This document shows, piece by piece, positions 44,448 to 57,136 of a stretch of 64,000 nt of DNA. The notes below the pieces were generated by a model. It saw only the letters and a list, made by a program, of their open reading frames with translations, was not told the origin of the DNA and searched no databases. Source of the DNA: Flaccisagitta enflata (lineage: Eukaryota; Chaetognatha; Sagittoidea; Aphragmophora); contig OZ231126.1 in assembly GCA_965153355.1 (NCBI GenBank), positions 37,200,001 through 37,264,000 of the forward strand, in the 5' to 3' direction. The position numbers and the translations under genes were made by a program. Every line of letters starts with the position of its first letter. The stretch's first letter is position 1.

Positions 44448-44503
44448 GGATGGGGGGGGGAGGGAGGTGGCGGGGTGGTGGTGGGTGAGGGGGGAGGTTG
44501 GCG
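44448..44503. repeat. G-rich tract
   Basis: Runs of 3-10 G separated by 1-2 bases, a possible G-quadruplex former. Confidence 0.8.
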
Positions 44504-44881
44504 TCTCGACTTAACAATTCAGTCAAGATTTAAAACGACCGAAAAAAGAGGGCAAAGATCAGGTCGTCGTACAAAGAAAGAATGGAAGACCCTTAGAGAA
44601 ATTGAATGAGATAAATTGAGAATAAAGACAGTAAAGCGCAACGTAACTGGATTAATCAATATCGATGAACGCAGTGCCCGGTTAACTAATAATTAACTTT
44701 CCTATGGCTACTGACCAACTGAGCTGAAACTGATCAACAACATTTTAGAATCAAGACTCTTTCTGATACCAACGTTTATAAATTTAAAAGAAGTTATTCC
44801 CTATCTTAAAGCAAGTTGCTATACGCTTTACGCAAATATCCTTTAAGAACGCAATAAGGAGACTTCATGTCAATAAAGGAA
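44504..44881. other. Non-coding stretch
   Basis: No recognised feature. Confidence 0.4.
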
Positions 44882-45106
44882 CAAGACCAACGCGTTACAA
44901 GTCGCGTGCGGTCTTGAAGACTAAAAGAATAAAAGACCTAAAGACCAAAAGACAAAACAACTAAAAGCAGGAGCAGTAATGCAAAAAACGCTCAAAAACG
45001 CTGAAAAAAGCTAACGGAGACCGACCGATCAACAGACAGACCGACCGACCGACCGACCGACCGATCGACCGACATGGCGGTTCATAGAGTCGCGTAGCAC
45101 GCGACT
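44882..45106 (+). mobile_element. HINE-like element, A1-type ends
   Basis: Left end CAAGACCAACGCGTTACA, motif AGTCGCGTGC at 44900-44909, AAGACC repeats, a (GACC)n array and the perfect hairpin AGTCGCGTAGCACGCGACT at 45088-45106, then AAAAA. Confidence 0.92.
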
Positions 45107-45383
45107 AAAAACGAAACATGCTGATCTGAGAATGGGAAGTCTTTTTTCGATGAAGTCCTTGAACCCAAGTGGGGGCGTAATTGATGACAAATAAGACAGA
45201 AAGAAAACTGCGAGGAAAGGCGACACATTAACCATTTTCATCATTTTCATCATTTTTATCATTCCTTCCCCCTTCGCACTTCTCTTTTTTGTTATGCAGA
45301 ACATATCTTAAATTCTTGATCAAAACACGAAACGACAAGAACTGATGAAAAGAGACACAACCTGAGAGTCAACCAACCAGACA
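45107..45383. other. Non-coding stretch
   Basis: No recognised feature. Confidence 0.4.
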
Positions 45384-45600
<217 letters not shown>

Positions 45601-45792
45601 AACGTGAGAAAAAAAAACCCAACCTAATGGGATCATTTCTACGACCGGTAAAGGCGATCCAATAAAGCACAATGAAGAGGTGAAAGGCGTCTAATAAAGT
45701 GTAATATGATTTAAACTTTAATCTCTTTTTCTCACATTTTAATTCCGCCCCGTTTACCAAGCTTGGTTTGTCGCCGTTCGTTTCCTTTTTTT

Positions 45793-45976
45793 AGTCGCGT
45801 GCACGCTACTCTACAACCCGTTATGACTGTCGGTCAGTCCGTCTGTAACACTTTGCTTTTTTGGCGTTTATGGACGGTTTTTGCACCACTGCCCTCGCCC
45901 TATTGTCTGATTAACTTATTTCATCATTGCCCCTGCCCGCCGGCACGAGACTTGGGTAGATGTGTATCCGGCCTTG
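45793..45976 (-). mobile_element. HINE-like element, subfamily A1
   Basis: AGTCGCGTGCACGCTACT, CTACAACCCGTTATGACTG, TTTGCACCACTGCCC, GCCCCTGCCCGCCGGCACG, ATGTGTATCCGGCCTTG then TTTT. Confidence 0.9.
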
Positions 45977-47649
45977 TTTTCTTTCGCGAGGATATTACGA
46001 GAGGAACTCCTTCGTAACAGAAAGAAATCCTTAAACGGGGATTTAGGGATAAGCTCCCCGCGGGACGAAGATTACCGAGGAAATAAGGACCGTAATGGAG
46101 GCCCTTCACCACGGTTTGAAATGGAACCAAGCAACTCTGGTTCGTTATTGCAATTCAGTGCTCACATTCGTAACTTGCAACTCGCCTTGTAAATGCTTGG
46201 TATTATCCTTTTCTCCCCATTTTAAAGATGTCCGACTGAAAGTTCTGTAAATCACGACAAGCTCAATCTCGCCATCCCATTCTACCAGCCGTTTACTAAT
46301 TATAGTCCCAATTTGGCTAGAAGTATCACATTTTGCACAGCAGTTCAGAAGGGTGAAAACAAAAAAAGAGCGGAGGAGGGAATCTGTCCATACATCCGCA
46401 CATCAATTTGCCCTTCTCCCTCTGGTTTTTCAGGCAAGTCCCCTTTCGGACCACTGCTGAAAAGTTATGACAACGTTGGGAAAACATTTAATAAACAGAT
46501 GCTAGCGTTGTCGATTCACCTTATTGCGCACATCGTCACGATCGCTACATGACACGTATGCACCAATACTCGAGTGATCCATTCACCGTAGTGAGATATA
46601 TCGATAATGAAAATTGGTTAAAGAGAATCCCCGTTTAAACAAGAGACAGGAAGGAGCCTCGAAAAAAAAAGAAATGGAGATAAGGTATTCCAGATGAAGT
46701 GGACAGGAGAAAAAGAGACACGTTGCGCTGGATAGCCACGGTTGACGATGTTTGGCAAAGTATTCACTAAAAACAATGAACCAAAATCTACCTTTTCATA
46801 TGCCCAGACAAAAAAAAAAAAAAAACAAAAAACAAAAAACAAAAACAAAACTCACATTAAAAGCACTTTGTCTTTGGGCGGTTCATGGAACAACATTTTC
46901 CTGTAGTTATAGAGGATCCGTTCGGGTGTGTCAATATGCAAAACATTATTCCCTGAGAGTATAACGCTAGGGCATCATGGCGTTACTCATTTAAATGCCT
47001 TCACCGTTTTTCTTTTTTCAAATTTCGGTCATCTTCCGTTTTTTCTAAAATCCCTGTTTTGCCCCTAATTTGCATAACGTTGTGATCACATTTTCGACTT
47101 TTTATCCTTTGCCTTGTATGGTGGGGCTTTCGAATTACTTCTAAATGCTGCTATCCTCTTTAAAGCTTCACAGAAAAGTGCCTGGGATAATCATATCAAC
47201 TTCAATGAAATAGTAAAATGGTCTTTTTTGGTTAATGAATTTGTTTCTTGGCGAACGAGTGTGCAGACATTGCATTAGATTTCGATCGAGAAAAAAAACG
47301 GTTGCTGAATGAATTTTGGAAAAAGAAAAACGGTGATCGTTCTAGAATCAATAGCCCCATCTTGCGTCAGCGTTATGGTCTCAAATTCAGTCATCACCCG
47401 TATTTGACACACCTGAAGGATCCGTTGTTTAAGTAGTTGAGCCCCCTTTCGTCATATCTGTTTCATTGAGCAACGGAGAGTTCATCTGCGTTGGAAGGAA
47501 TTAGCAGACAAATAATTACAGATTTGGGGAAGATGATTGAATCTATATCGACAGAGGCGCTAAATCCTAGCAACGCAATCATGCAAAGAAAAAAAAAAAA
47601 ACAAAAAAGAAACAAAACGAAAAACCAAAACCAAGGCACAGAGTAGCAA
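45977..47649. other. Non-coding stretch
   Basis: No confident feature. A decayed family C terminus lies at about 46380-46462, and an A-rich run at 46809-46850. A short open segment at 46030-46190 lacks splice or domain support. Confidence 0.4.
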
Positions 47650-47715
47650 AAAAACGTTATTTTGTTTTGGTTACCGACCGACCGACCGACACAGCAAGTT
47701 CTACAGTCGAATGAC
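47650..47715 (+). mobile_element. HINE-like right-end fragment
   Basis: GTTACCGACCGACCGACCG, ACACAGCAAGTTCTACAG and a decayed TCGAATGACC, parallel to the end of 5380-5532. Confidence 0.6.
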
Positions 47716-47977
47716 CGCTACTTAGAATAGAAAGGTTACAATGTATGGTAATGTTAAGATTGTTATAGATTTACCACCAGCAAAGAAACTGACATAGAAA
47801 TGGGCGTGAAATGGAACGAGCTGGAGCAGTTCAGGGTCACGTCGGTCACTGCTTAAGCAGTACCTATCAAGTCTTGAGCAATGCTAAAGCAATGCTCCGG
47901 CACTTTTTGCACTATCCTCCAGATCAGCGGAGGTTCTCATCTTCTCTGTGGCTAAGGCCTACGTTGGTTTTTTTCTT

Positions 47978-48167
47978 AGTCGCGTGCTACGCTACTCTAC
48001 ACCCCGCTTTGTCAGTCCGTCCATCGGTCCGTCGGTCCGTCCGTCGATCCGTCACACTTAACTTTTTTGTTTTTTTGCCTCACTGCTCCTGCCAAAGTGA
48101 TCAAGTGACCTCAAATACGGCCCCTGCTCACCCGCACGCGACTGGGGTAGCCGTATATCCGGTCTTG
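47978..48167 (-). mobile_element. HINE-like element, subfamily A1
   Basis: AGTCGCGTGCTACGCTACT, CTACACCCCGCTTTGTCAG, a (GTCC) array, CTCCTGCCAAAGTGATC, GCACGCGACTGGGGTAGCCG, GTATATCCGGTCTTG. The left motif (CAGTCGCGTGC on the minus strand) matches the hairpin strand. Confidence 0.93.
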
Positions 48168-48688
48168 TTTTATTTTGTTTTTATTTAAACGGCATAACGC
48201 GAATGTATTATCATAGTTAACTAGATTTCATCGCAAAGAATAGAACATCAACTAGACAAGTCTAGAGGCAAAGATAAGCAGACAAAAAGTTCTAAATATC
48301 AACTGTCGCTCGTAAGCTCTTGTAAATAAATGAGACTGACTAAAAATCGTATCTGCATGTATGCGTAAAAAAAGCGCGATACATTAAACCGTTGGTATTC
48401 TATTTTTGCCCTCGTTCTTATTCATAGCGCGCAGCCGTGGACAATACAAATCGATCGAAAATGGGGTTTTCTTTTCCCGTTTTCCCAAACTCTTGTTTTT
48501 ACGTTTCTTAATTTCTTTTTTTTTTCTCTTTTATCGCAAGATTCTTTCCTTTTTTTCCCTTTCATTCTTCCAATTTTATTTTTCCCTATTTTTATTTCTT
48601 ACTTCTTACTTCTTTTTCTAATTCTTCCTTTGGGCAATCTTCTAAGCTGAAAAGAGGACTTTGACAATGCTTGAGCGCCTTTTTCCAC

Positions 48689-48690
<2 letters not shown>
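48168..48690. other. Non-coding, T-rich from 48490
   Basis: No recognised feature; pyrimidine-rich toward the end. Confidence 0.4.

Positions 48691-48763
<73 letters not shown>
48691..48763. repeat. (AG)n microsatellite
   Basis: About 72 bp of AG with two AA interruptions. Confidence 0.97.
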
Positions 48764-48768
<5 letters not shown>

Positions 48769-49879
48769 CTCAGTTTCCCCTTTTTCCAAGGATTTTTGTG
48801 GTCTCTAAAAAGAGGGGAAAGATTTTTCCCACCCAGATTCTTCACGGTGGAGCGGAGCACAACGAAGAAGAACAACGATGACGAAAGCGATGAGGCGATG
48901 ACCACCGCCGTTGGATGCGGTTGGAATCGTGGAAGCGAAAATATAGAAGTAGGCTTAAATGGGAAAATGGAACCGCGCCAATGGACGGATGGATTGTGGA
49001 AATGGAGAGTCGGATGAGTCACAGAAAGGCCGGGGAGGATGTTTGCTTACTCGCTAAAAAAGTGGGGATAGTGAATGGATGTTCCGATGTATGTTTTGAG
49101 TAATGGATGGGGATGAGCGAAATGGACTACGGGGGCTGGGTTTAGGAATCGATTTTACGGATGGATACATGAATGGAGTAGAAAGGTAAGTGATTATTTG
49201 TTCGTTTACCTATTATTCAAACATTCCACTCCAATTCATGTCTAATTGAGTGCTTCATTACGAACCTACCATCACCTTCGCTGTTAGCTGTTGGCCTTGG
49301 CGCGGCGTGCACTGATGTTTCATTTGCAGAACAGATTGGGGCCTATTGACAGATAACACTCAAAAACTAATATCAACCGATTCAATCCGATGCGGAATGA
49401 AAAAAAAATGTGATGAGTTTGCCGTTGAGTCTGGAGAGGGGGACTTGCGTACAGCAATGTATGGCAGCTTGGAGCCTAGGGACTTCACAGCCAATTCCAA
49501 GCTCGACAGCATATCTAAGCACGACGGCTTTTTAACTGATTTGCTATAATTCCTTTGCTTTCTAAGCCAATTCTAGACAAAAAATAACAAATAAAGGGTA
49601 ATTCTCATCTTGATGGTTATTTCTTTAGCAAATAGATTTGTTTTTAATTGATTCATACACTTTAGTGTATTGTGCTAAAAAAGAATCTAGAAAAACTATA
49701 TAGTAGGTAGGGGCAAAGCATACTAATCATCAACACATATATCTATTAAGCCCCTGCCTCGTTTTGTTTTGCTAACTTTTTTGGTATATCCCCCATAGGA
49801 TTTGATTCAATAAATTTTATTACTTATGTTGTGTTTATCTCTCTGTCTGCTTGCCTGTCTTTCTGTTAGTCTGCCTGTC
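48764..49879. other. Unique non-coding DNA
   Basis: Balanced composition but no domain or convincing exon. A TTTCATTTGCAG motif at 49317-49328 could be a splice acceptor, without other support. Confidence 0.4.
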
Positions 49880-50030
<151 letters not shown>

Positions 50031-50040
50031 TCTCCCTTTC

Positions 50041-50146
50041 TTCAAAGTTTTTTCAAAACACATTTTCAAGCCCGACAAACTTTCAAGCCCGACAGCAGGG
50101 ACGTCACGTGATGTCCCTGAAGTCCCTTGCCATACATCGCTGCTTG
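50041..50146 (-). mobile_element. Fragment of a hAT-like MITE
   Basis: On the minus strand GTATGGCAAGGGACTTCAGG and GCTGTCGGGCTTGAAAG match the left part of the MITE at 57582. The copy is truncated. Confidence 0.7.
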
Positions 50147-50244
50147 CGTATATTGTTCTTGTTGATATATGAGAGAATGTTTTTCGTACGCATGTGAGGC
50201 AGTCGATGATGTTTTAGATTTCCACACATTACCGCTAATGGTGA

Positions 50245-50574
50245 CTTTCATCCAGGGGTGTATATAGTTGCACGACCTTTGATTTCTTTCCCCCCCCTGG
50301 TCCTTTGATTTTCTTCCCCGCGGGGTCAAAATATATTTGTTTTTCTTCCCCATATACCCCCTATAAAGTAATATTTTGGTTTAAAAAGTATTAAATAGTG
50401 TTGTGGTAACTTAATATTACATTTTAGTACTGCCAAAAGTGTAATATCTTCTATATTTTTTTATTTTTGGTTTTTCTACCTTTTGATTTTCTTCCCCATT
50501 TCCAAATCCTTTGATTTTATTCCCCCCCCTGCCGGGGGGGGGAATATGCAACTATATACAGGCCTGCTTTCATC
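50245..50574. mobile_element. hAT-like MITE with 8-bp target duplication
   Basis: The element at 50253-50566 has inverted ends CAGGGGTGTATATAGTTGCA and CAGGCCTGTATATAGTTGCA. Both sides carry CTTTCATC (50245-50252 and 50567-50574). An 8-bp duplication and CAGGG termini are hallmarks of hAT transposons. The body holds CCTTTGATTTTCTTCCCC repeats in both halves and no coding. Confidence 0.93.

Positions 50575-50579
<5 letters not shown>

Positions 50580-50665
<86 letters not shown>
50580..50665. repeat. (CT)n microsatellite
   Basis: About 86 bp of CT, immediately beyond the MITE. Confidence 0.98.
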
Positions 50666-50668
<3 letters not shown>

Positions 50669-50819
50669 TTGCCCGTTTTTACGCCTTTCAAATTCACTTT
50701 TTCCAATTTGCTGAAAGAAAAACAAGAAAAGAAAAATGAAAAGAAACGAATCTAAAAAGAGAAGAATGGAAAAACAAGAAAAGCGACGGCACATAAACAT
50801 CCAAAGGGGAGTTTAATGC

Positions 50820-50895
50820 TGGCGAAAATTCTTAGAATTCACGCTACCGAGAATCGGGGATTTTCACGCTACCGAGAATTCTCGGTAGCGTTAAA
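50820..50895. repeat. 26-bp perfect palindrome, centre GAATTC
   Basis: Position 50866-50891 is a perfect palindrome with half-site ACGCTACCGAGAA. Partial copies of the half-site precede it at 50833-50855. Related palindromes are at 52375 and 52424. Confidence 0.9.
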
Positions 50896-50982
50896 ATGGT
50901 AAGAGAAATTTGATTCTTGCTATTGAGAATTTGTTTATCTTTTTCTCTGCCCTTCCTCCTACTTTCTTTTCTTTTCTTTTTC

Positions 50983-50988
<6 letters not shown>

Positions 50989-51080
<92 letters not shown>

Positions 51081-51490
51081 TTTCCCATTTTTCTTTTTCT
51101 TTTCTTTTTTTTCATTTTTTTTCATTTTTTCAATTTTTTCAATTTTTTCTTTTTTCTTTTTTTTTTTTATTTCTATTGTTCTTTCTTTTTTACTTTCTAT
51201 GTTTTGTTTTTCTTTTTTTTTTCCATTTTTCTTCTTTTTCTCTTTCTCTCTTACTTTCAATCTTTTTTTTCTTTCTTTGTTTTTTTTTTTTATATTTTTT
51301 TTTTTGTTTTTCTTCTTTATTTCTTTTTTTTTCTTTTTGTCTTTGTTCCTTCTTTCGTTCCTTTTATTTGTCCTTTTTTTTCTTTCTTTCCATTTTTTTT
51401 CTTTTTTGTTCTTCCCTTTCTCCGTTCCTTCTTTTTTTCTTTCTCTTTTTTTTTCTTTTTATTCATTCTTCCTTTTTTTCTTTTTCTTGA
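50989..51490. repeat. (CT)n and T-rich pyrimidine tract
   Basis: About 88 bp of CT, then about 410 bp of TTTTC-rich sequence, strongly strand-asymmetric. Confidence 0.96.
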
Positions 51491-51700
51491 TGAAATCACT
51501 TCTAAATAAATAGAATTTATCCTAAAAATTTTGATAACAAAGATGAAATGAAAAAGATTTGACAAAAAAATCTATAAAACTTTGTTTGATGAAAAAATAT
51601 TTTCTATAAAAAACCTGTAATATTCTTATCTTTTTAAGGTTTTGATATCTTTTTTTTTAAAAGCGTTCTGTCCCACTTGTTCATTGAAATAACATGAGAA

Positions 51701-51711
<11 letters not shown>
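51491..51711. other. Non-coding stretch
   Basis: AT-rich; no feature. Confidence 0.4.
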
Positions 51712-51763
<52 letters not shown>

Positions 51764-51765
51764 AA
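51699..51765. repeat. (AG)n microsatellite
   Basis: About 60 bp of AG flanked by AAAG. Confidence 0.97.
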
Positions 51766-51797
51766 GAACAAATTTATTCTCAGTAACAACTATTTTT

Positions 51798-52278
51798 GGG
51801 CAGCGGCCCCGAAGGGGTCGATGACCTATGCTTTCACACATATGGGGGATTTTCTCCTTCTCCTCCTCCTCCTTCTTCTTCGTCACCCCCCCTCAAATCC
51901 CAGTTTTGAGGCCCAAATTCCAGTCTCAAGGCCAAAATCCCAGTCCTGAGGCCCAAATTCCAGCCTTGAGGCCCAAATCCTAGCCTCAAAGCCCAAATCC
52001 TAGCCTTGAGGTCCAAACCCCAGCCAAGAGGCCCATATCCCCGCCAAGAAGCCCAAATCTCAGCCTCGAGGCTAGGATTTGGGCTTTGAGGCTAGGATTT
52101 GGGCCTCCAGGCTGGAATTTGGGCCTCGAGGCTTAGATTTGGGCCTCCAGGCTGGGATTTGGGCCTGGAGACTGGGATTTGAGTGGGGAGGGACAGAGGA
52201 GATGGAGGAAAAGGAGAAGGAGAAAATCCCCCATATGTGTGAAAGCATAGGTCATCGACCCCTTCGGGGCCGCTGCCC
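51798..52278. mobile_element. Foldback family B element, intact, mirrored minisatellites
   Basis: Perfect or near-perfect termini of about 60 bp: GGGCAGCGGCCCCGAAGGGG on the left and its complement GGGGCCGCTGCCC on the right, each followed inward by ATGACCTATGCTTTCACACA. Internally the left half carries GAGGCCCAAATCCCAGCCTT units and the right half the complementary GGATTTGGGCCTCGAGGCT units. The whole 481 bp can fold on itself. Best copy of the family. Confidence 0.93.
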
Positions 52279-52374
52279 TGCTCCCCCTTCCACTTCAAGC
52301 ACAACCTACTCAGCAGGGCACGGGTACCGCTTTTGCGACTATTTACAATAATCATCATAACTGAGAATTGATTT

Positions 52375-52454
52375 TAATGCTATGGAGAATTCTCTATAGC
52401 ATGAAAACATTAAAATGACATCGTTAATGCTACCAAGAATTCTCGGCAGCATTA
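52375..52454. repeat. Two palindromes related to 50866
   Basis: 52375-52402 and 52424-52454 are imperfect palindromes of the form TAATGCTA...GAGAATTCTC...TAGCAT, centred on GAATTC. Confidence 0.85.
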
Positions 52455-52534
52455 CCCACTCATCCAAAGGGAGGCAAATGGAGAAAGCAGAACGATAGGC
52501 ACAGCAGGACAGCTTGTACAACAATTACATATGG

Positions 52535-52853
<319 letters not shown>

Positions 52854-52983
52854 CAGCGAGCACCCAGAATTAGTGTGACTGCCAGACAGAGAGTAGTAAA
52901 ACAGACAACCTAAAGTTAAATAAAAAAGAATCAAACTGATAAACAGATAAAAGGAAGTGAACAAATAGCAACAGAGGACAGAG

Positions 52984-53103
52984 TACAGGGTGTTTCAGGC
53001 CAAATTAGATGTAAGAAAACGAAAGAAAAGGATTTGTGTAAAAATTTCATGGGGCAGAATGGCATCGTTTTCTCATATCTAATCTGGCATGAAACACCAT
53101 GTA
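52984..53103. mobile_element. Short Tc1/mariner-like MITE with TA duplication
   Basis: The 116-bp element 52986-53101 has inverted ends of about 36 bp beginning CAGGGTGTTTCAGGCC and CATGGTGTTTCATGCC. TA dinucleotides flank both ends. No coding. Confidence 0.87.
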
Positions 53104-53336
53104 ACTAGAAAATGGAATGGAAATGATTTTTTTTATCTATCTCGATTTCAATTCATTGTGAATCTCCAATCCCCTCCTTTGATCCAATTGAGTCCGTGAG
53201 TGTCACAAATTCAAAGATCTTTTATTTTCTTAAATCTTCATTCTCGTTTTTTTCATTTCTGTCTTTTAATTCCACGTCCCCATTGTAAGCCTAACGATTT
53301 GGTGTGTTTCTCTAGGTACAGAAATAAGCTAGTTCT
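53104..53336. other. Non-coding stretch
   Basis: Nothing recognised. Confidence 0.4.
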
Positions 53337-53909
<573 letters not shown>

Positions 53910-54039
53910 ATGCCGGCTGTGATTGCTCTCACTCACTTCATACCTGGTTCGTCGACCTAGAAAGAAAATTCTTCACTGTTTGAGTTTCAAATCCCAACCT
54001 GGGGAGAGAGAGTAAAGCGAAAGCGCGGAAGCTTAAGAC

Positions 54040-54041
<2 letters not shown>

Positions 54042-54114
<73 letters not shown>

Positions 54115-54122
54115 TAGGAGAT

Positions 54123-54200
<78 letters not shown>
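54042..54200. repeat. (AG)n followed by (GATA)n
   Basis: AG to about 54110, then about 85 bp of GATA/TAGA. Confidence 0.98.
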
Positions 54201-54201
<1 letters not shown>

Positions 54202-54498
54202 ATGGGTAGACAAACAAAAAGACAAAAAAGAGTGAGAGGACCATTCGCATTCTTATTGAAAGATTTGCAATTTCAAAAAAGGTGAACAAAGGATGATGCC
54301 ACTGCACTGCCGGGTTGACGAAGCAGTCTTCAGTGTGAGGACCGTAACAGGCGGGAGATGCCAAGGCAGATGACAAGGATGTCCGAGTTTGCGTCCAACA
54401 AATGCGTACAAAAAGTTAAACTAAAGTTCAACATTGACGTTGACAGACTTGAAACGTATGCAAATCCAATTTTTACAAATGATGGGTAAAGCCACACA

Positions 54499-54506
<8 letters not shown>
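54201..54506. other. Non-coding stretch
   Basis: Open for about 45 codons on both strands near 54350-54490, without domain or splice support. Confidence 0.35.

Positions 54507-54551
<45 letters not shown>
54507..54551. repeat. (AG)n microsatellite
   Basis: About 45 bp of AG. Confidence 0.97.
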
Positions 54552-54552
<1 letters not shown>

Positions 54553-55141
54553 AAATTAGCTCACGTCATCTGTATTTGGCAACTCCCTTATTTACAAATT
54601 AAGAAAACAAGGCAGCCAGACAGAGGCCCTTGTTGCGCGCGAATAAGGCTCGTGCATAAACAAGAGGCTCCCTGGAAAATGCCTGCATCGTTGGTCAGCC
54701 ATAGATATTCAAGCCAAGTGGGGTAAACGAGTTACACGGGCAGTCAAATCAACACCTCACATTTGCTTGCTTCCCAATGATATTTCGTTGCTAAAGGGAC
54801 TTACAATTGTCTTAGAAAACCGCCCATTAATGAAAAATCATCCTCAAAACAAGAACAAAAATGTTGTGGACATTTTCTGTGACACAGATGCGCGGTCTTA
54901 AGGATACAGGAAGAAGTTTGTAGTGCCTTGTACCAACTGAAACCTGACAGAATCTCAAACAGCGATATGCAACTTAGGACATAAAACAGTGCTGCTAAAT
55001 AAACGGAAGATGACCAATTTTTGGAAGAAGAAAAATGGTGAGGGCCAAGTAATTAGTCCCTCCGCGTTGGGTTAGGGGGACGAGAAGAAATTCAAAACTT
55101 TTGCTATGTGAAGCACCTAAACCACCCATACGGGGAGTTTT
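54552..55141. other. Non-coding stretch
   Basis: Unique sequence; no feature recognised. Confidence 0.4.
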
Positions 55142-55301
55142 AGTTGCGGACACGCGACTCTACACCTTGCCGCGTCGGTCGGTAGGTCAGTCTGTCCGTC
55201 GGTCCGTCCGTCCGTCACCTTTTTGAATTCCAAGTGGTTTTCGCATTACTGCTCCTGCCCAATCGACCGCGACTGTCATGCCGTGTACCCGGCCGCGCCT
55301 T
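55142..55301 (-). mobile_element. HINE-like element, subfamily A2
   Basis: AGTTGCGGACACGCGACT, CTACACCTTGCCGCGTCGG, a (GTCC) array, TGCTCCTGCCCAATCGACCG, CCGTGTACCCGGCCGCGCC. Confidence 0.87.
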
Positions 55302-56313
55302 ATTTTTCAAGAGTTTGGAGTTGACATACAATTTTTTAGGATATGAGTAGTATGCCCCAATGGATATGGTCCCCTACGCACCCTACGCCATATCTATCAT
55401 ATTTATCGAGTGTTTTCTTGTGGTCTGCATATCTCATGTGTAGACAGGGATTGGTGACCTTTTTCTAGGTGTTGCGTAACTTTTGATAAGTTTTGTGGTA
55501 GTTTTTGAGGAGGGCATCATTTTTCAGAAATTTTAAGGGTGGTTGTGAAGGGTCCAGATTAAACACAGTGAGAGCTCCAAAGGCTCTTGTTCTTATTTTG
55601 GATTTTATTGAGTAGTGATGTTGTCGCACTTTCATAGCATTGATCGATTGCATGCGAGTAAGTTTTTTTTCTATCAATCATTTTTCTCATCTTCAGCCCG
55701 CTTTTCAGGGCACAGTGGGACGCAGTAATTTCAAACTAATGGTTTTTACCTTCAAACTGAACTTCATTTACAAAATGAAAGTTTTTTCTACTCTTCTATT
55801 TTTGAGTCAATAAATCATAACGGTCCTCTCGAGTACGCATCTCATTATTCTCATACCGAATCTTTGATTTGATTCGTTAATGAAAGAAAATCATGCGTTT
55901 TCAAGATGATTCAGTCATCGTCTTCCACAAATAAACAATAAGGATACGAGATCGCGAAAGAGAGTAATGAAGATGTTGATGGAATTCAATAAACGAAAAA
56001 GGTAATCAAATGTTCTTGATCATTAAGCAAAGGAAATTTAAGTGCTTTCTAGTCATTAATCTTGTAATTTTTTTTTATTATTTAGCGTCAATGATATCCA
56101 AAACAAGGTCCAACAAACGGATACAAGAGTCGACTTGTAAAGCCGCGTAGTCTAAAACTAAATCAAGTCAAAACCTGAAGGGTGTGGGCAGGGAGAGTGA
56201 TGCAGAAGATTACTCATTGGGCAGGAGTAGTGATGTCAAACATCCGAATTTGTTTTGGTTCGTTTTCGAGCCATTGCATTGTCTATGGTTTGAACGCTGT
56301 TTTACGAAAAAAA
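55302..56313. other. Unique AT-rich DNA
   Basis: No gene or repeat recognised. Confidence 0.45.
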
Positions 56314-56443
56314 CAAGGCCGGATACGCGGCTACCCCAGTCGCTTGCGGATGAGCAGGGGCTATGTTTGAGGTCACTACAGCATTTGGGCAGGAGCAGTG
56401 AGGCCAAAAACCGCAAAAAGATAAAAATGTAACTAAAGCGACT
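56314..56443 (+). mobile_element. HINE-like A1 element, array and hairpin deleted
   Basis: CAAGGCCGGATACGCGGCTA, CCAGTCGCTTGCGGATGAGC, GAGGTCACTACAGCATTTGG, GAGGCCAAAAACCGC, then only AAGCGACT at the right end. Confidence 0.85.
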
Positions 56444-56743
56444 AAAAACCATCGATGGCGCAGAAAAGGGAAAACGGGTATTTCTTACCTAGTAATGGTT
56501 TCGCATCAATTTTCAGTCTTCGCACCTTTTTTTTCTGATTCATCGTAATGACGTGTTATTCTTTGCACAAAAGCATCTAAACGTTTTTCAAGTTTACCCT
56601 CAAATAAACAGATTTGCAAAAGAAATTGAAGCGATGGCAGCAACTGACACGAACATGAAGGTGTAGAAAGGAAAACAAGGAGAGGGAAAAGAAGAGGAGA
56701 TGAGGAGGAAGGGGAAGATGGAGAAGGAGAAGAAGAGATAGAG
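56444..56743. other. Non-coding stretch
   Basis: No feature apart from purine-rich runs at 56660-56745. Confidence 0.4.
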
Positions 56744-56908
56744 CAAGTGACGCGGGGTCACAATATTGTTGCGGACGGGTGGTCACTGGTCAGGGGCGTC
56801 CATCCCCATCCACACCCATTCACAAAAAGTACTCAAGAACACTTGATTTCCCACATTTCGAACGACGGACCGATGGACAAAGCCTCTTAAAGAGTTGTGT
56901 GTCCGCAC
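56744..56908 (+). mobile_element. HINE-like element, subfamily A3
   Basis: CAAGTGACGCGGGGTCACA, TTGTTGCGGACGGGTGG, CATCCCCATCCACACCC, GATTTCCCACATTTCGAAC, GACGGACCGATGGACAAAG, and the hairpin GTTGTGTGTCCGCAC. Confidence 0.88.
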
Positions 56909-56967
56909 ATTTTATGCATGCTTAATTCCGTTATTACCTGCTAATCATACCAGAATAGCCGCTTATA

Positions 56968-56976
56968 GAAGAAGAA

Positions 56977-57011
<35 letters not shown>

Positions 57012-57136
57012 AGAAGAAGAAGAAGAAGAAGAAGAAGAAGAAGAAGAAGAAGAAGAAGAGGAAAAAGAAGAAAGAGAGAAAAAGAAGAAGAAGAAGAAGA
57101 AGAAGAAGAAGAAGAAGAAAAAGAAGAAGAAAGAGA
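56968..57136. repeat. (GAA)n microsatellite
   Basis: About 170 bp of GAA with GGA and AAA interruptions. Confidence 0.98.

Noticed and set aside
50910-51513. ~200-residue Phe/Ser/Leu frames
   Set aside because: T-rich pyrimidine tract after a CT array; no coding character.
54348-54490. Plus-strand 45-codon segment ending ETYANPIFTNDG
   Set aside because: Both strands are open here, there are no splice sites and no recognised domain.
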